Shown here: positions 1-8,132 of the stretch, one piece after another
Layout of the letters: every line of letters starts with the position of its first letter
Position numbering within the stretch: the first letter of the stretch is position 1
Assembly (NCBI GenBank): GCA_019359615.1
Contig: JAHHHA010000028.1
Coordinates: forward strand, 1-64,000
Origin: Cyanosarcina radialis HA8281-LM2
Lineage (GTDB): Bacteria; Cyanobacteriota; Cyanobacteriia; Cyanobacteriales; CCAP-1448
Direction of reading: 5' to 3'
Length of the DNA stretch: 64,000 nucleotides
The notes under the pieces: generated by a model
What the model was told of the DNA's origin: nothing
The model's database searches: none
The model's input: only the letters and a program-made list of their open reading frames with translations
Made by a program: the position numbers and the translations under genes

Positions 1-113
1 GAGCATTTGAGAACTAGTTTAGCTAAAATTTTGAATGATTTGACTTCAGAAGCGATCGCTTCTTTGACGGGATGGCAATTTATTCGTGACGCACTATCTG
101 TAGCAAACATTTA
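1..113 (+). CDS. C-terminal end of an unidentified ORF cut by the window edge
   Basis: An open frame runs from the first base to a TAG ending at 113 and encodes about 37 residues ending in LSVANI. The family is not recognisable from so short a tail. Its 3' end abuts and antisense-overlaps the point where the neighbouring cation-efflux gene loses its reading frame, so it may be the end of an inserted element such as a transposase. That is inference only; no inverted-repeat end or target duplication could be verified because the left side lies outside the window. Confidence 0.25.
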
Positions 114-511
114 GCGAATTCATATAAGCTGGGCAAGGGTTCGGGACTTCTCAAGTGCGCGATCGCTTGCCAGCCGATGGTCGCGGTAATTAGCGTTAAG
201 CTTAGCCCGTTGAGCAATCCCATTACCGCAGCGATTTGTCGGTAGTGTAAAGCAGCCCAACCCGTCGATCGATACTCGATTAACCAGGCGGCTACCAGGG
301 TCAAACCAAGTGTTAACAGATCGCTAAATAGATGTCCAGCCCCTGCCAGCAATGACAGGCTATGGCTCTCCCAGCCAGCCCAAAGTTCTAGCAGAAACAG
401 CAGGCCCCTCAAGCTCAGGACGAACCAAAGTGATACCATTTTGGATTTTAGATTTGGGATTTTGGATTGAAGAAGCAGGGGGTTCAAGCGGGAATCTGCG
501 CTCATCTCCAT
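80..511 (-). pseudogene. Truncated cation diffusion facilitator (CDF) transporter, N-terminal part
   Basis: The 143-residue product carries the start of a CDF metal/proton antiporter: a first membrane segment (about residues 25-45) and a second with LLAGAGHLFSDLLT, where the His and Asp resemble the conserved CDF metal-site positions. Family members are usually near 300 residues. Similarity stops after residue 120 (SPEPLPS), and the last residues are antisense to the ORF that ends at 113, so the gene is cut at about position 115-135. The N-terminal residues NPLLLQSKIPNLKSK are encoded by a heptamer repeat, and the real start could be the Met at residue 25. Located beside a zinc-type ATPase, it was probably a Zn/Co exporter. 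A functional product is unlikely. Confidence 0.6.
437..474. repeat. Short tandem heptamer repeat (TTTTGGA type)
   Basis: About five degenerate units of the TTTTGGA/TTTAGAT heptamer family, widespread in filamentous cyanobacteria as STRR sequences. This copy lies inside the 5' end of the CDF fragment. Related copies occur at 16070, 16911, 19231, 43817, 46555 and 63919. Confidence 0.7.
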
Positions 512-584
512 TTAAATTGGTGTGAATTAATCCCCTTAGCTGGCGATCGCATTATTGGCCTCCATTACCCGATGGCTAAAATCG

Positions 585-704
585 CTAAGGCAGGCTTTCC
601 ACGGTGTTTTTGAAGTTACTCGGTCCCTGATAGCTAGATAGCTTAGCCAGTTGTTCTAGCTGCTGCCAACGGCGAATCCAGGGATGAGAACGTTTATTAG
701 GCAT
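585..704 (-). CDS. Possible 39-residue peptide or gene remnant
   Basis: A short minus-strand frame starts with MPNKRSHPWIRRW and ends at a TAG at 585. The first residues loosely recall the start of some cyanobacterial membrane proteins (for example VKOR family N-termini, RSxPWIxRW), but no membrane segment follows, so it may be a decayed 5' end. It lies just downstream of the zinc ATPase gene. The coding status is doubtful. Confidence 0.2.
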   Translation of the reverse strand: MPNKRSHPWIRRWQQLEQLAKLSSYQGPSNFKNTVESLP

Positions 705-735
705 GGTATTTACTTATCCCAAAAATTTAAAGATT

Positions 736-2928
736 TTATTTCAAACCTCTAGTGGCATTAAAAATTGCTGCCAGTGCCACTCCCACATCCGCGAACACGG
801 CTTCCCAGAGCGTGGCCACACCGAACGTGCCGAGGATGATAAATAGTCCCTTGACTGCCATGGCTAAGACAATATTTTGCACCACGATCTGGCGGGTTTT
901 TTTGGCAACTTGAATCGCTTCCGCCACTTTAGAGGGGGCATCGGTCATAATCACTACGTCAGCCGTTTCAATGGCAGCATCGGAACCCAACCCACCCATG
1001 GCCATGCCAATATCGGCTCTGGCAATGACTGGCGCATCGTTGATGCCATCTCCTACAAATACCACCTTGCCTTTACCCGCTCGGCTCAATAACTGCTCGA
1101 TCGCTTCAACCTTGCCTTCTGGTAACAATTCAGCCACATAGGAATCTAAGCCCAATCGATCGGCTACACCTTTAGCAACCACCTGGTTATCGCCCGTCAG
1201 CATCACCGTTTGCTCGACTCCAACCCGTTTGAGATCTCGAATGGCTTGAGGAGCATCGGCTTTGATTTCATCGGCAATGAGGATGTAGCCTGCATAGCTT
1301 CGATCGACTGCCAGATGAACCACAGTACCCTCGACGTTGCAGGTATCATGGTCGATGTTTTCTCGATGCAAGAGGCGATCGTTTCCTGCCAACACCGTTC
1401 GATCGTTTACCTTAGCCCGGATGCCATGACCCGCAATTTCTTCGTAATCTGTCACTTCTGCATCATCGATCGCTTGGCCGTATGCCTCTCGAATCGATTG
1501 GGCAACGGGATGGCTGGAGTGAGATTCAGCTTTTGTGGCTATCTTCAGCAGTTCTGACTCGGAAAAACCATTTTTAGTTACGACCCGTGTAACCTTAAAA
1601 ACACCTTGGGTTAGAGTCCCGGTTTTATCAAAAACCACGGTTTTAACGGCAGTGAGGGCATCGAGAAAGGTCGAACCTTTGACGAGAATGCCTCGTTTCG
1701 CAGCCCCACCAACACCTCCAAAGTAACCGAGTGGAATGCTAATGACTAATCCGCAAGGACAGGAGATGACGAGCAAGACTAAGGCACGGTAAACCCATTC
1801 TTGGTGAGTTGCACTCTGAATAAATAGGGGAGGTAAAAGGGCCACCGCCAGCGATAGAATAACGACAATCGGCGTGTAGTAGCGGGCAAACCGAGTGATG
1901 AACTTTTCTGTTTCTGCCTTCTTACTGGTGGCATTTTCTACTAGATCGAGAATTTTAGCGATCGATGACTCTCCAAACAGCTTCGTGACTCGAAGGTTCA
2001 GCACCCCCGTCTGGTTTATCGTGCCTGCTAAAACCGTTTCTCCCACCTTTACCGTGCGCGGAACTGATTCTCCTGTTAATGCTGAGGTATCAACTTGAGA
2101 ATTACCCTCTAAAACTTCACCATCTAGCGGAATTTTTTCTCCTGGTTTGACGAGAATGATGTCTCCGACTCGAACCGCTTCCGGTGAAACAACTTTGACT
2201 GAACCGTTTACTTTCAGATTGGCAGTGTCAGGACGCACTTCTAACAGGGCTTTGATGGAGCGGCGCGATCGCCCCACGGAATACTCTTGAAATAGCTCTC
2301 CCACCCGAAAGAACAGCATCACCGCCACCGCTTCCGGCAACTGGTGAATTGCCAGTGCGCCTAAAGTCGCGATCGTCATCAGGAAGTTTTCATCGAAGAT
2401 TTGTCCTCTCAAAATGTTGCGTCCGGCAGTTTTTAGCACTGTCCAGCCACTCAAGAGGTAGGCAGGAATGATGAGAGCGAATTCAGCAATGCTGTAAGGC
2501 GTGTCGTGTAAAGGTTGTTCCCACGCAATAGCAATGGCAAACAGGGTCACTGCTAGCAGCACTGGAGGGAGTTCTTGCTTGAAGTTAAATTCGCCGGAGC
2601 CGCGATCGTGTCCGTCATCTGCGTCGCGATGGTCATGAGTATGACCGTCATCATGGCTGTGACCTTTCTCGCGATCGTCAGTTCGAGGGATTGGGGATTT
2701 CTCTACTCCGATCGTGTAGCCTAGCGACTTGACGCGCTCTTCGATGGTTTCCGCGCTCACTTTTTCCGGATCGTAGGACACCACTAATCTTCCACTGGCC
2801 ACGGTAACCGATGCCTCAGCGACCCCTTTGAGCCTCTCTAGGCTGCCCTCAATCTTCATCTTGCAACTCGTGCAATCCATGCCTGCAACTTGCATCTGTT
2901 GAGTTTTTAATGAAGGGGTCTGAGTCAT
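736..2928 (-). CDS. ziaA: Zn/Cd/Pb-type P1B-2 ATPase (ZiaA/ZntA-like)
   Basis: A 730-residue inner-membrane exporter of divalent soft metals driven by ATP. It has an N-terminal heavy-metal domain with GMDCTSC at residues 16-22, a His/Asp-rich linker at about 88-115, a CPC motif at 390-392 in the metal-binding membrane helix followed by GLVISIPLGYFGG (typical of the Zn/Cd/Pb class), the phosphorylation site DKTGTLT near 434, and a GDGINDAP hinge. Length is normal. The gene is divergent from an SmtB-type repressor, with a 12-2-12 operator in the 155 bp between them, as for ziaA-ziaR of Synechocystis and azt/bmt systems. It is expected to be induced by excess zinc or cadmium. Metal preference between Zn, Cd and Pb cannot be read from sequence. 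Confidence 0.93.
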   Translation of the reverse strand: MTQTPSLKTQQMQVAGMDCTSCKMKIEGSLERLKGVAEASVTVASGRLVVSYDPEKVSAETIEERVKSLGYTIGVEKSPIPRTDDREKGHSHDDGHTHDHRDADDGHDRGSGEFNFKQELPPVLLAVTLFAIAIAWEQPLHDTPYSIAEFALIIPAYLLSGWTVLKTAGRNILRGQIFDENFLMTIATLGALAIHQLPEAVAVMLFFRVGELFQEYSVGRSRRSIKALLEVRPDTANLKVNGSVKVVSPEAVRVGDIILVKPGEKIPLDGEVLEGNSQVDTSALTGESVPRTVKVGETVLAGTINQTGVLNLRVTKLFGESSIAKILDLVENATSKKAETEKFITRFARYYTPIVVILSLAVALLPPLFIQSATHQEWVYRALVLLVISCPCGLVISIPLGYFGGVGGAAKRGILVKGSTFLDALTAVKTVVFDKTGTLTQGVFKVTRVVTKNGFSESELLKIATKAESHSSHPVAQSIREAYGQAIDDAEVTDYEEIAGHGIRAKVNDRTVLAGNDRLLHRENIDHDTCNVEGTVVHLAVDRSYAGYILIADEIKADAPQAIRDLKRVGVEQTVMLTGDNQVVAKGVADRLGLDSYVAELLPEGKVEAIEQLLSRAGKGKVVFVGDGINDAPVIARADIGMAMGGLGSDAAIETADVVIMTDAPSKVAEAIQVAKKTRQIVVQNIVLAMAVKGLFIILGTFGVATLWEAVFADVGVALAAIFNATRGLK

Positions 2929-2984
2929 AGGAATTTCACTTCATGGTGAAGAAGGATATTTCCGAACTTTAACACAAATTCTGA

Positions 2985-3010
2985 AACATCTGAATATATC
3001 TTCATATGTT
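2985..3010. promoter_or_regulatory. SmtB/ZiaR-type 12-2-12 operator
   Basis: A hyphenated inverted repeat with arms AACATCTGAATA and TCTTCATATGTT around a 2-bp centre; 10 of 12 positions are complementary. It lies between the divergent zinc ATPase and repressor genes. The 12-2-12 geometry and TGAA...TTCA core match the established SmtB/ZiaR/CadC operator class, so metal-free repressor is expected to shut both genes. Confidence 0.8.
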
Positions 3011-3021
3011 TTAGGTGTTAG

Positions 3022-3034
3022 AATGAGAATCATT
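3022..3034. promoter_or_regulatory. Possible Fur/Zur-like half-palindrome
   Basis: AATGAG-A-ATCATT, an inverted repeat matching at 5 of 6 positions, 50 bp upstream of the ziaR-like start. It resembles a 6-1-6 Fur-family element. No supporting context exists, and it may be part of the -10 region instead. Confidence 0.25.
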
Positions 3035-3083
3035 TCCCCATACTGAACCTGCATTCTGCTCTCAGCAGCTAACTCTAATTCCT

Positions 3084-3476
3084 ATGAGCAAGTCGTCGTC
3101 ATCAAAATCGCAGTCTTTTCCAAATGAAGATACGCCGAGTTGCGACGCTTATCTCGTTCATCTCGATCGGGTGCGTCAGGTACAACCAGAAATTATGCCT
3201 GTGGAGAAGGCCCAACAGATGGCAGAGTTTTTCAACGCGCTAGCCGATCCAAACCGTTTGCGGCTGATGTCGGCGTTAGCGAATCGAGAACTATGCGTTT
3301 GCGATTTAGCGGCGGCTGTCAAGGTCAGCGAGTCGGCGGTATCGCACCAATTACGGATTTTGCGATCGCAACGGTTAGTAAAATATCGCCGAGAAGGACG
3401 TAATGTGTATTACAGTCTGGCCGATCGTCATATCATCAGCCTTTATCAAGAAGTCTCAGAGCATTTGCAGGAGTAA
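3084..3476 (+). CDS. ziaR: ArsR/SmtB-family zinc-responsive repressor (ZiaR-like)
   Basis: A 130-residue winged-helix repressor that releases DNA on binding Zn or Cd. The recognition region is [20 protein letters not shown] (residues 73-92). Both sensory sites known in the family look present: the alpha-3 site with Cys71/Cys73 in ELCVCDL plus N-terminal Cys20 and His26, and the alpha-5 site with Asp114, His116, His127 and Glu130, whose spacing matches SmtB Asp104/His106/His117/Glu120. This combination resembles ZiaR and BxmR. It is divergent from the zinc ATPase and should be autoregulated through the shared operator. Confidence 0.92.
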   Translation: MSKSSSSKSQSFPNEDTPSCDAYLVHLDRVRQVQPEIMPVEKAQQMAEFFNALADPNRLRLMSALANRELCVCDLAAAVKVSESAVSHQLRILRSQRLVKYRREGRNVYYSLADRHIISLYQEVSEHLQE

Positions 3477-3630
3477 AATTTTTTAAAGAGAAAAAGAGTT
3501 TCAAGTGCTACCTCAAGCGTGTCTCAGTGTTCCATAGTTCGTCATTGCTATCTCTAAAGCAAAGGATCGCTACCATCGATCGATTGAGTGTTGTAGGGAT
3601 TCTGAAAGCTGGCTAAAGGCGCGATTCGTT

Positions 3631-3813
3631 TTAACTATATGGGAAGCGATCGCGCCTCAGATCGATGGCTTTTAGTTTCTCTGGATTGACCACTGCAAAA
3701 AATGCTAGACCCAACCAAGTGAGCGCATCCCCTAGCAAATTAGTCGTTTGCGCGGCATACAGACGGGCAAAAATCGGGTTTCTGAGACTTCGGAACAGTT
3801 GGAAGCTCTGCAT
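3631..3813 (-). pseudogene. Truncated N-terminal copy of the NrsD-like nickel exporter
   Basis: The first 37 or so of 60 residues nearly repeat the start of the full-length MFS exporter at 33582-34964 (LFxSLRNPIFARLYAAQTTN and on), then similarity ends at AFFAVVNPEK and the frame stops. The upstream DNA is also duplicated: both copies have GGTTGCAGA followed by a C/G palindrome. It is therefore a broken duplicate rather than a short gene. Since the operator persists, it could still titrate the regulator, which is inference. Confidence 0.8.
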
Positions 3814-3840
3814 GATTTTAGGTTGCAGAATTTCAGAGGA

Positions 3841-3859
3841 TATGCCCCCTGGGGGGATA
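3841..3859. promoter_or_regulatory. C-tract/G-tract palindrome (InrS-like operator), broken-copy side
   Basis: TATGCCCCC-T-GGGGGGATA, an inverted repeat with 8 of 9 pairs, 28 bp upstream of the truncated nickel-exporter copy. A perfect version is at 34991. GC tracts flanked by AT are typical of operators of the CsoR/RcnR family; InrS of Synechocystis controls nrsD. No CsoR-family gene is in this window. Confidence 0.65.
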
Positions 3860-3947
3860 TTTGGTATTCAAAATAGCAAAAATTTCCGTAATGTTTTACG
3901 AATCATTACGGTTCTTAATAGTCCCTCTTATCTCTTAAGAAGAGGAT

Positions 3948-5276
3948 TCAGTCCTCTTGATTTGATTGAGTGTGGTTGGAGGGGGATTCCACGCTTAGCG
4001 CCGATCGCCATTGCTCTGAATGACGTGGCATTAGAATCCGTACATCAGGATCGGGTAGCCCAATATCAGCTTCTTTGAGTGCCGCTACGATCGCTTGGCT
4101 GACTTGAGAGGTAGTTGCTACAAAGTCTGAGCGGCGAGAGTCTGTCCAGAACCGCGCTTCGATCGCAATGTCGTCTTGTCCTAGTTCTTGAACTCGAACA
4201 GAGGCAGCAGGTTCTTCCAGTACGCCATCGGTTACTTGAGCAGCTTTTTGAATCACGCCGATCGCCTTTTGCAGATCGCTGTCATAGCCAATAAAAAGCG
4301 CTACACTGCCTCGACGAATGGGATCTGCCGTATTGTTGACGATCCGAGAAGTGAACACTTCCGCATTGGGCACCAACACCACGCGACCATCATAGGTGCG
4401 AAGTTGCGTCGCTCTTAGATCGATCCGTTCGACATTGCCTTCTGTTTCTCCCACAATAATTTGATCGCCTAACTCAAACGGACGTAACACCAGAATCAAA
4501 AGACCACTAATGAAATTGGAAAGGATGTCTTTAAGCGCAAAACCCAGTGCTAGACTGGTCAATCCCAAGCCCGTCGCCACCGCTTGTGGGTCAAAGCCAA
4601 AGGCATCAAGTGCCACAATGAAGCCTAAGATCCAAACTGCATAGTAAGCGACCTGTTTAATCAGATTTTCAACAGTGAGATCTTCTACGATCCGACGAAA
4701 GAGTACCCGCATCAACCAGCGAACAATGGTGGCAATCGCCCAAAATAATCCCATGACTAACAGGGCAGCTAGAGCACGCGGAATAATCACAATTGCTGAT
4801 TCGATCGATCTTCCAAAGGCAGTTTCGATCGAAGCTTGAACTTCTGAAATAAAGCGTCCTCCTAGAGAAAGCCGACGTTCGCTGGCACGTTCTAAAGTTG
4901 TGTCAATTGCTTGCGACCATTGCGTTGCTAATACGTTTACCGTCGTTAGATTGTCTTGAGCATCGGTTTCTGTAACGGTTACGATCGGCACACCTGCGAT
5001 CGTAATCACGCGATCGGTATTGCTCGCATTGGTAGACTCAATCCGAGGGGGTGCGATCGCATCTGGATTTTCTAACAAGCGATTCATCCGACGCTCAATC
5101 TGTCGGGCGCGTGCTGTTGCATCTAGTTCCCCAATCGCCCCAACCCGAAACACTGCTCGTCCATCCAGCCGCACCGTCACCTGTTCTGCCTGAGCAACAG
5201 CAGTAGGAAGGAATAACAGAATCGCCAGCATGGTAGCGAGCGATCGTAACAATAGCCGTTTTAAGCGGAGGTTCAC
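3948..5276 (-). CDS. MscS-family mechanosensitive channel
   Basis: A 442-residue membrane protein likely to open under membrane tension and release ions during osmotic downshift. A signal peptide (about residues 1-30, ending AQAEQ) precedes a periplasmic domain of about 120 residues, then membrane helices near 165-190 and 210-270. The pore/beta-domain signature is clear: LTSLALGFALKDILSNFISG, then RPFELGDQI and VPNAEVFTSRIVNN. The N-terminal periplasmic extension is shared with many cyanobacterial MscS proteins. The gene stands alone; no metal link is evident. Small-conductance type is inferred from the family, not demonstrated. Confidence 0.88.
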   Translation of the reverse strand: MNLRLKRLLLRSLATMLAILLFLPTAVAQAEQVTVRLDGRAVFRVGAIGELDATARARQIERRMNRLLENPDAIAPPRIESTNASNTDRVITIAGVPIVTVTETDAQDNLTTVNVLATQWSQAIDTTLERASERRLSLGGRFISEVQASIETAFGRSIESAIVIIPRALAALLVMGLFWAIATIVRWLMRVLFRRIVEDLTVENLIKQVAYYAVWILGFIVALDAFGFDPQAVATGLGLTSLALGFALKDILSNFISGLLILVLRPFELGDQIIVGETEGNVERIDLRATQLRTYDGRVVLVPNAEVFTSRIVNNTADPIRRGSVALFIGYDSDLQKAIGVIQKAAQVTDGVLEEPAASVRVQELGQDDIAIEARFWTDSRRSDFVATTSQVSQAIVAALKEADIGLPDPDVRILMPRHSEQWRSALSVESPSNHTQSNQED

Positions 5277-5526
5277 AAGGCTCCTAAACGTTAGAATGAT
5301 GACTTAGAAGAGAAAGGATCGGCCGGAGCGATCGCTTGGATAGCCAACACCTCGCATTAGAAGCTGTTGTAGCAAATTTCGCCTCTATCCCAGGTCATGA
5401 TTTTGGTTTTGGCTTACCGCCCTGCTGCCTTAGACCAGTCTGCTTGGCCTTAGACGGGTGAGGTGGGGAAAAGTATTACCCCAATTTAACTGGGTTGTTA
5501 GATCGCTTAACCTTAATTGCATTCAG

Positions 5527-6657
5527 TTAACGACCAAACAGGCTAACCGATCGAGTAGAACGTCGATGCCACCAAATGCCACCTAACAAACTGAGAACAA
5601 AAATTCCAGTGTAGTAACTGAGTGAGATGAACCGAATATAGAGAGGAGGTTCGATTCCTTCTACTTCTACTTCATGGCTCACCTGTAACGCCAGACTATT
5701 AGGTGGTGCAACTTCTGCCACAACCTGATGAGGCGCACCATCGAAAAACTGCTCCTTCCAAGTTAAGTGACCCTGGTTGTCAGTTCTGCCTTGATAAGCA
5801 AACATCTGCTTATTATCCTCAAGCGCAATTGCTTTGACATTGACAATAACGTCTGCTTCGGAATTGCCAGTTTTCGGGTCGATAACCTCAATGGTTTGAC
5901 TTGAAAGCTGTCCGACTGTGGCCTGCCGATCGCCTAATAAACGAACCTCCAAATCTTGGGATCTTTGTACAGAGGGAGTTGTTGCAGCTTGCATCTCCCC
6001 ATGACCGCGAGCAGATCCAAGTTCGGCGCTAATATTGACGAATAAGAGAACTGCGATCGCCACAACTGTAGCAGCACTCAGCAGTAACCGTATGGGTTGG
6101 GGTGCAATTTCACCATTTTGAACTGTTCGATCGCTCCCAATTACCCAGCCACCACCAATCCCAGCCAGTATGAGAATCCCAATCAAAATAGCAGCATTCC
6201 TATACTTGACAGGGTTTTCAGGCACAGAAAGCTGTAACGATCGATCGAATGCCTCAAATGCACCTGCGATCGCAGGGGTTACTTGAGCCTTCAGAGTGTA
6301 GTTTCCTCGAATTGGCATAACTTGCTCGAACTCTAGCTTCCCGCTAGGAGCTTTGGCGTTCAGTTCGAGTAATTTAGTTCCTTCCACAATTGGGAAATCA
6401 GAAGTGAACCAAGGTGTTTTGACAGGAGTTAATAATTGCAGTTGAAACCGCACATTTGATAAGGGCTGTCCGGTTGCATCAACTGCTTGCAATGCCATCC
6501 GAACGGGCGCTTCATCGGGAACTACCTGGCTCAACGATGGTTCGGTTTGCAACTGCACGCTAGGCTGAGATGCACGGGAAGGAAGAGGATTAAACCAGAG
6601 GAATACACAAACCAGACTGGCTGCTAAAGCCATGCCCACATACTTCAAATTTTTCAT
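5527..6657 (-). CDS. Unrecognised membrane protein with two Ig-like periplasmic domains, downstream of cbtB
   Basis: Start chosen at the ATG at 6657, because MKNLKYVGMALAASLVCVFL forms a proper signal segment ending PSRAS; an ORF extension to 6795 would overlap cbtB. The 376 residues hold an N-terminal beta-rich domain (about 35-155) with A(VT)DATGQPLSNV, reminiscent of YtkA/FixH-like domains, two central membrane helices (about 160-180 and 195-215), a second beta-rich domain (about 235-335) and a C-terminal helix (about 340-360) followed by HRRS. It follows CbtB by 37 bp under a cobalamin riboswitch, so a role in cobalt uptake or cobalamin homeostasis is likely by context. No catalytic motif is visible. 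It is not CbtA, which is a multi-helix protein. Confidence 0.7.
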   Translation of the reverse strand: MKNLKYVGMALAASLVCVFLWFNPLPSRASQPSVQLQTEPSLSQVVPDEAPVRMALQAVDATGQPLSNVRFQLQLLTPVKTPWFTSDFPIVEGTKLLELNAKAPSGKLEFEQVMPIRGNYTLKAQVTPAIAGAFEAFDRSLQLSVPENPVKYRNAAILIGILILAGIGGGWVIGSDRTVQNGEIAPQPIRLLLSAATVVAIAVLLFVNISAELGSARGHGEMQAATTPSVQRSQDLEVRLLGDRQATVGQLSSQTIEVIDPKTGNSEADVIVNVKAIALEDNKQMFAYQGRTDNQGHLTWKEQFFDGAPHQVVAEVAPPNSLALQVSHEVEVEGIEPPLYIRFISLSYYTGIFVLSLLGGIWWHRRSTRSVSLFGR

Positions 6658-6694
6658 GACAAATTCTCTTAGTTTGGATAACACTGCAATGACT

Positions 6695-6883
6695 TTAGTG
6701 ACAAGCAACCGCCGCCGTACCATGTCGTGTCGCGTGCAAAGCATCATGCACGGGCGGATAGGTGCTGAAATACAGCGTCCAGAGAATAAGCGCACAAAGG
6801 CTAGCTAGCAAAGCCACCTGAACCGGAACTGAAAGCGTAACTTGCTTGGTGCGTTGCCAAAGAGAAGTTGAACTGACCATCAT
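6695..6883 (-). CDS. cbtB: CbtB-like small membrane subunit, probable cobalt transport
   Basis: A 62-residue protein with one membrane helix (about 20-41) and a C-terminal metal-ligand pattern HDALHATRH...CH. This layout matches CbtB, a predicted cobalt transporter subunit normally found under B12 riboswitches. The cobalamin riboswitch starts 35 bp upstream, which supports the call independently. The usual partner CbtA is absent; instead an Ig-like membrane protein follows. Function in the family is predicted from genome context, not established biochemically. Confidence 0.8.
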   Translation of the reverse strand: MMVSSTSLWQRTKQVTLSVPVQVALLASLCALILWTLYFSTYPPVHDALHATRHGTAAVACH

Positions 6884-6917
6884 CTGTACCTCGCAGATTT
6901 ATTGACTCATGGGACTA

Positions 6918-7055
6918 AAGCATCGGCGGGCATCCTGACTTAGAGAGTTTATTTTTTCCTCTCCTTACAGTTGCGGGACAGCGGTAGATTTACACTACTC
7001 TTTCCCCCTTACGTCTAACGGCTGCTCCCCGTCAGAACCGATAACCTTTAAAGTA
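6918..7055 (-). ncRNA. Cobalamin (B12) riboswitch
   Basis: Read on the minus strand, the leader contains GGTTCTGACGGGGAGCAGCC, then GGGGGAAAGAGTAGTG, the B12-box-like core CGCTGTCCCGCAACTGTAA (near 6965-6983) and the typical 3' closing segment AAGTCAGGATGCCCGCCG (near 6924-6941). These blocks are in the order and spacing of known cobalamin riboswitches. It lies directly upstream of cbtB, so high adenosylcobalamin is expected to lower expression of the two downstream genes. Boundaries are approximate to about 15 bases. Confidence 0.9.
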
Positions 7056-7224
7056 TACAGCAGTTCTCAGAGGGGCGGGAGTCTTGCTCTCAATCCCACC
7101 TATCCTCCGTTTGCCATTTGGCAGTCGGGAATGGCGATCGGATTTTATTGATTAAAATGGTGGCATCGGGGAACAGTTCCGCACCAATCCGACTCGGTAT
7201 TCCAGTTACGGAGAAAGTAAAGCC

Positions 7225-7986
7225 ATGAACTGCATTCACAAGGCCAAGTACGCTACTGCGTCCCGCTGCGCGATCGCCATCTTGGGACTAACGACAGCAC
7301 TGGGGGGACTTGCCGCCACTACCCACGCTACGCCGTCCAAAGAGCGTTTCTCTACCAGAGAACAAAGCACGGAAGCGATCGCCTCCGATACGAGGAAGTC
7401 AAAACCAGTTCCACAAACGGCTGAAAAGTTTTTTAAACAGGGATTAGACAAGTCCGATCGCGGTGACTATACTGGCGCGATTGAGGACTACAATCGGGTA
7501 TTGCAGATCGATCCCAAGTATCTCGAAGCTTATTGCAACCGAGGTCTGGCTAAAGCCATGCTCGGAAATATGGACGCAGCGATCGAGGACTTCGATCGGG
7601 CGTTGCAGATCGATCCCCATCATGCCGATGCTTATAACAAACTGGGTAATGCTCGCGCCAGTTTGGGCAACTATCGAGCCGCCCTAGAGAATTTTAACCA
7701 AGCCTTGCGGTTCGACCCTAAGTTCGTCGATGCCTACTACAATCGAGGTCTTACCCGCTACTCGTTGGGAGATCGGCGGGGGGCGATCGGCGACTACACT
7801 CAAGCATTGAAGCTCGATCCCGACATGGCTGAAGCCTATGGCAGTCGGGGGGTAGCTCGTCAAGCGTTAGGAGATAAACCAGGAGCATTAGCAGATTTAA
7901 AAAAAGCCGCCCAACTGTTTCGCGATCGAGGGGATACGGCTGACTACCAACAAACACAGGAGTTGCTCAGAGCGATCGAGCAGTAG
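7225..7986 (+). CDS. Secreted TPR-repeat protein
   Basis: A 253-residue protein with a signal peptide (about 1-35, cleavage near THATPS) followed by a linker and five consecutive tetratricopeptide repeats from about residue 65 to 235. Each shows the pattern AxxxYNRGLAxxxLGxxxxAIxDxxxALxxDP. TPRs make a helical scaffold for protein contacts, so it probably assembles or recruits envelope proteins. No enzymatic motif is seen. It stands alone between the riboswitch leader and the lipoprotein/CopB genes, and nothing ties it to metals. Confidence 0.85.
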   Translation: MNCIHKAKYATASRCAIAILGLTTALGGLAATTHATPSKERFSTREQSTEAIASDTRKSKPVPQTAEKFFKQGLDKSDRGDYTGAIEDYNRVLQIDPKYLEAYCNRGLAKAMLGNMDAAIEDFDRALQIDPHHADAYNKLGNARASLGNYRAALENFNQALRFDPKFVDAYYNRGLTRYSLGDRRGAIGDYTQALKLDPDMAEAYGSRGVARQALGDKPGALADLKKAAQLFRDRGDTADYQQTQELLRAIEQ

Positions 7987-8104
7987 CTAGATGCTACTTT
8001 GAAGAAATTCAGGCTGCTAGTTGCATTTTACGATCGCCACTAGCAAACCTGAGTGGAGTGTAAGGATCTAATTTTAAGATCCCCTCTAGCATACAAACAG
8101 CAAG

Positions 8105-8122
8105 ATGAAACCCAGATGAAAT
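8105..8122 (-). promoter_or_regulatory. TTTCAT-N5-TTTCAT direct repeat (CopR-like box)
   Basis: On the minus strand ATTTCAT-CTGGG-TTTCAT. It falls between the converging 3' ends of the TPR and lipoprotein genes, so it is the least convincing member of the nine-site family in position, although the sequence fits exactly. Confidence 0.35.
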
Positions 8123-8132
8123 ATGGGGGCAT

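Noticed and set aside
877-2098. Four plus-strand frames inside the zinc ATPase gene
   Set aside because: They are antisense shadows; the opposite frame encodes all ATPase motifs without interruption.
6658-6795. N-terminal extension of the Ig-like membrane protein
   Set aside because: It overlaps cbtB out of frame and lacks a signal sequence; the ATG at 6657 begins a proper signal peptide.
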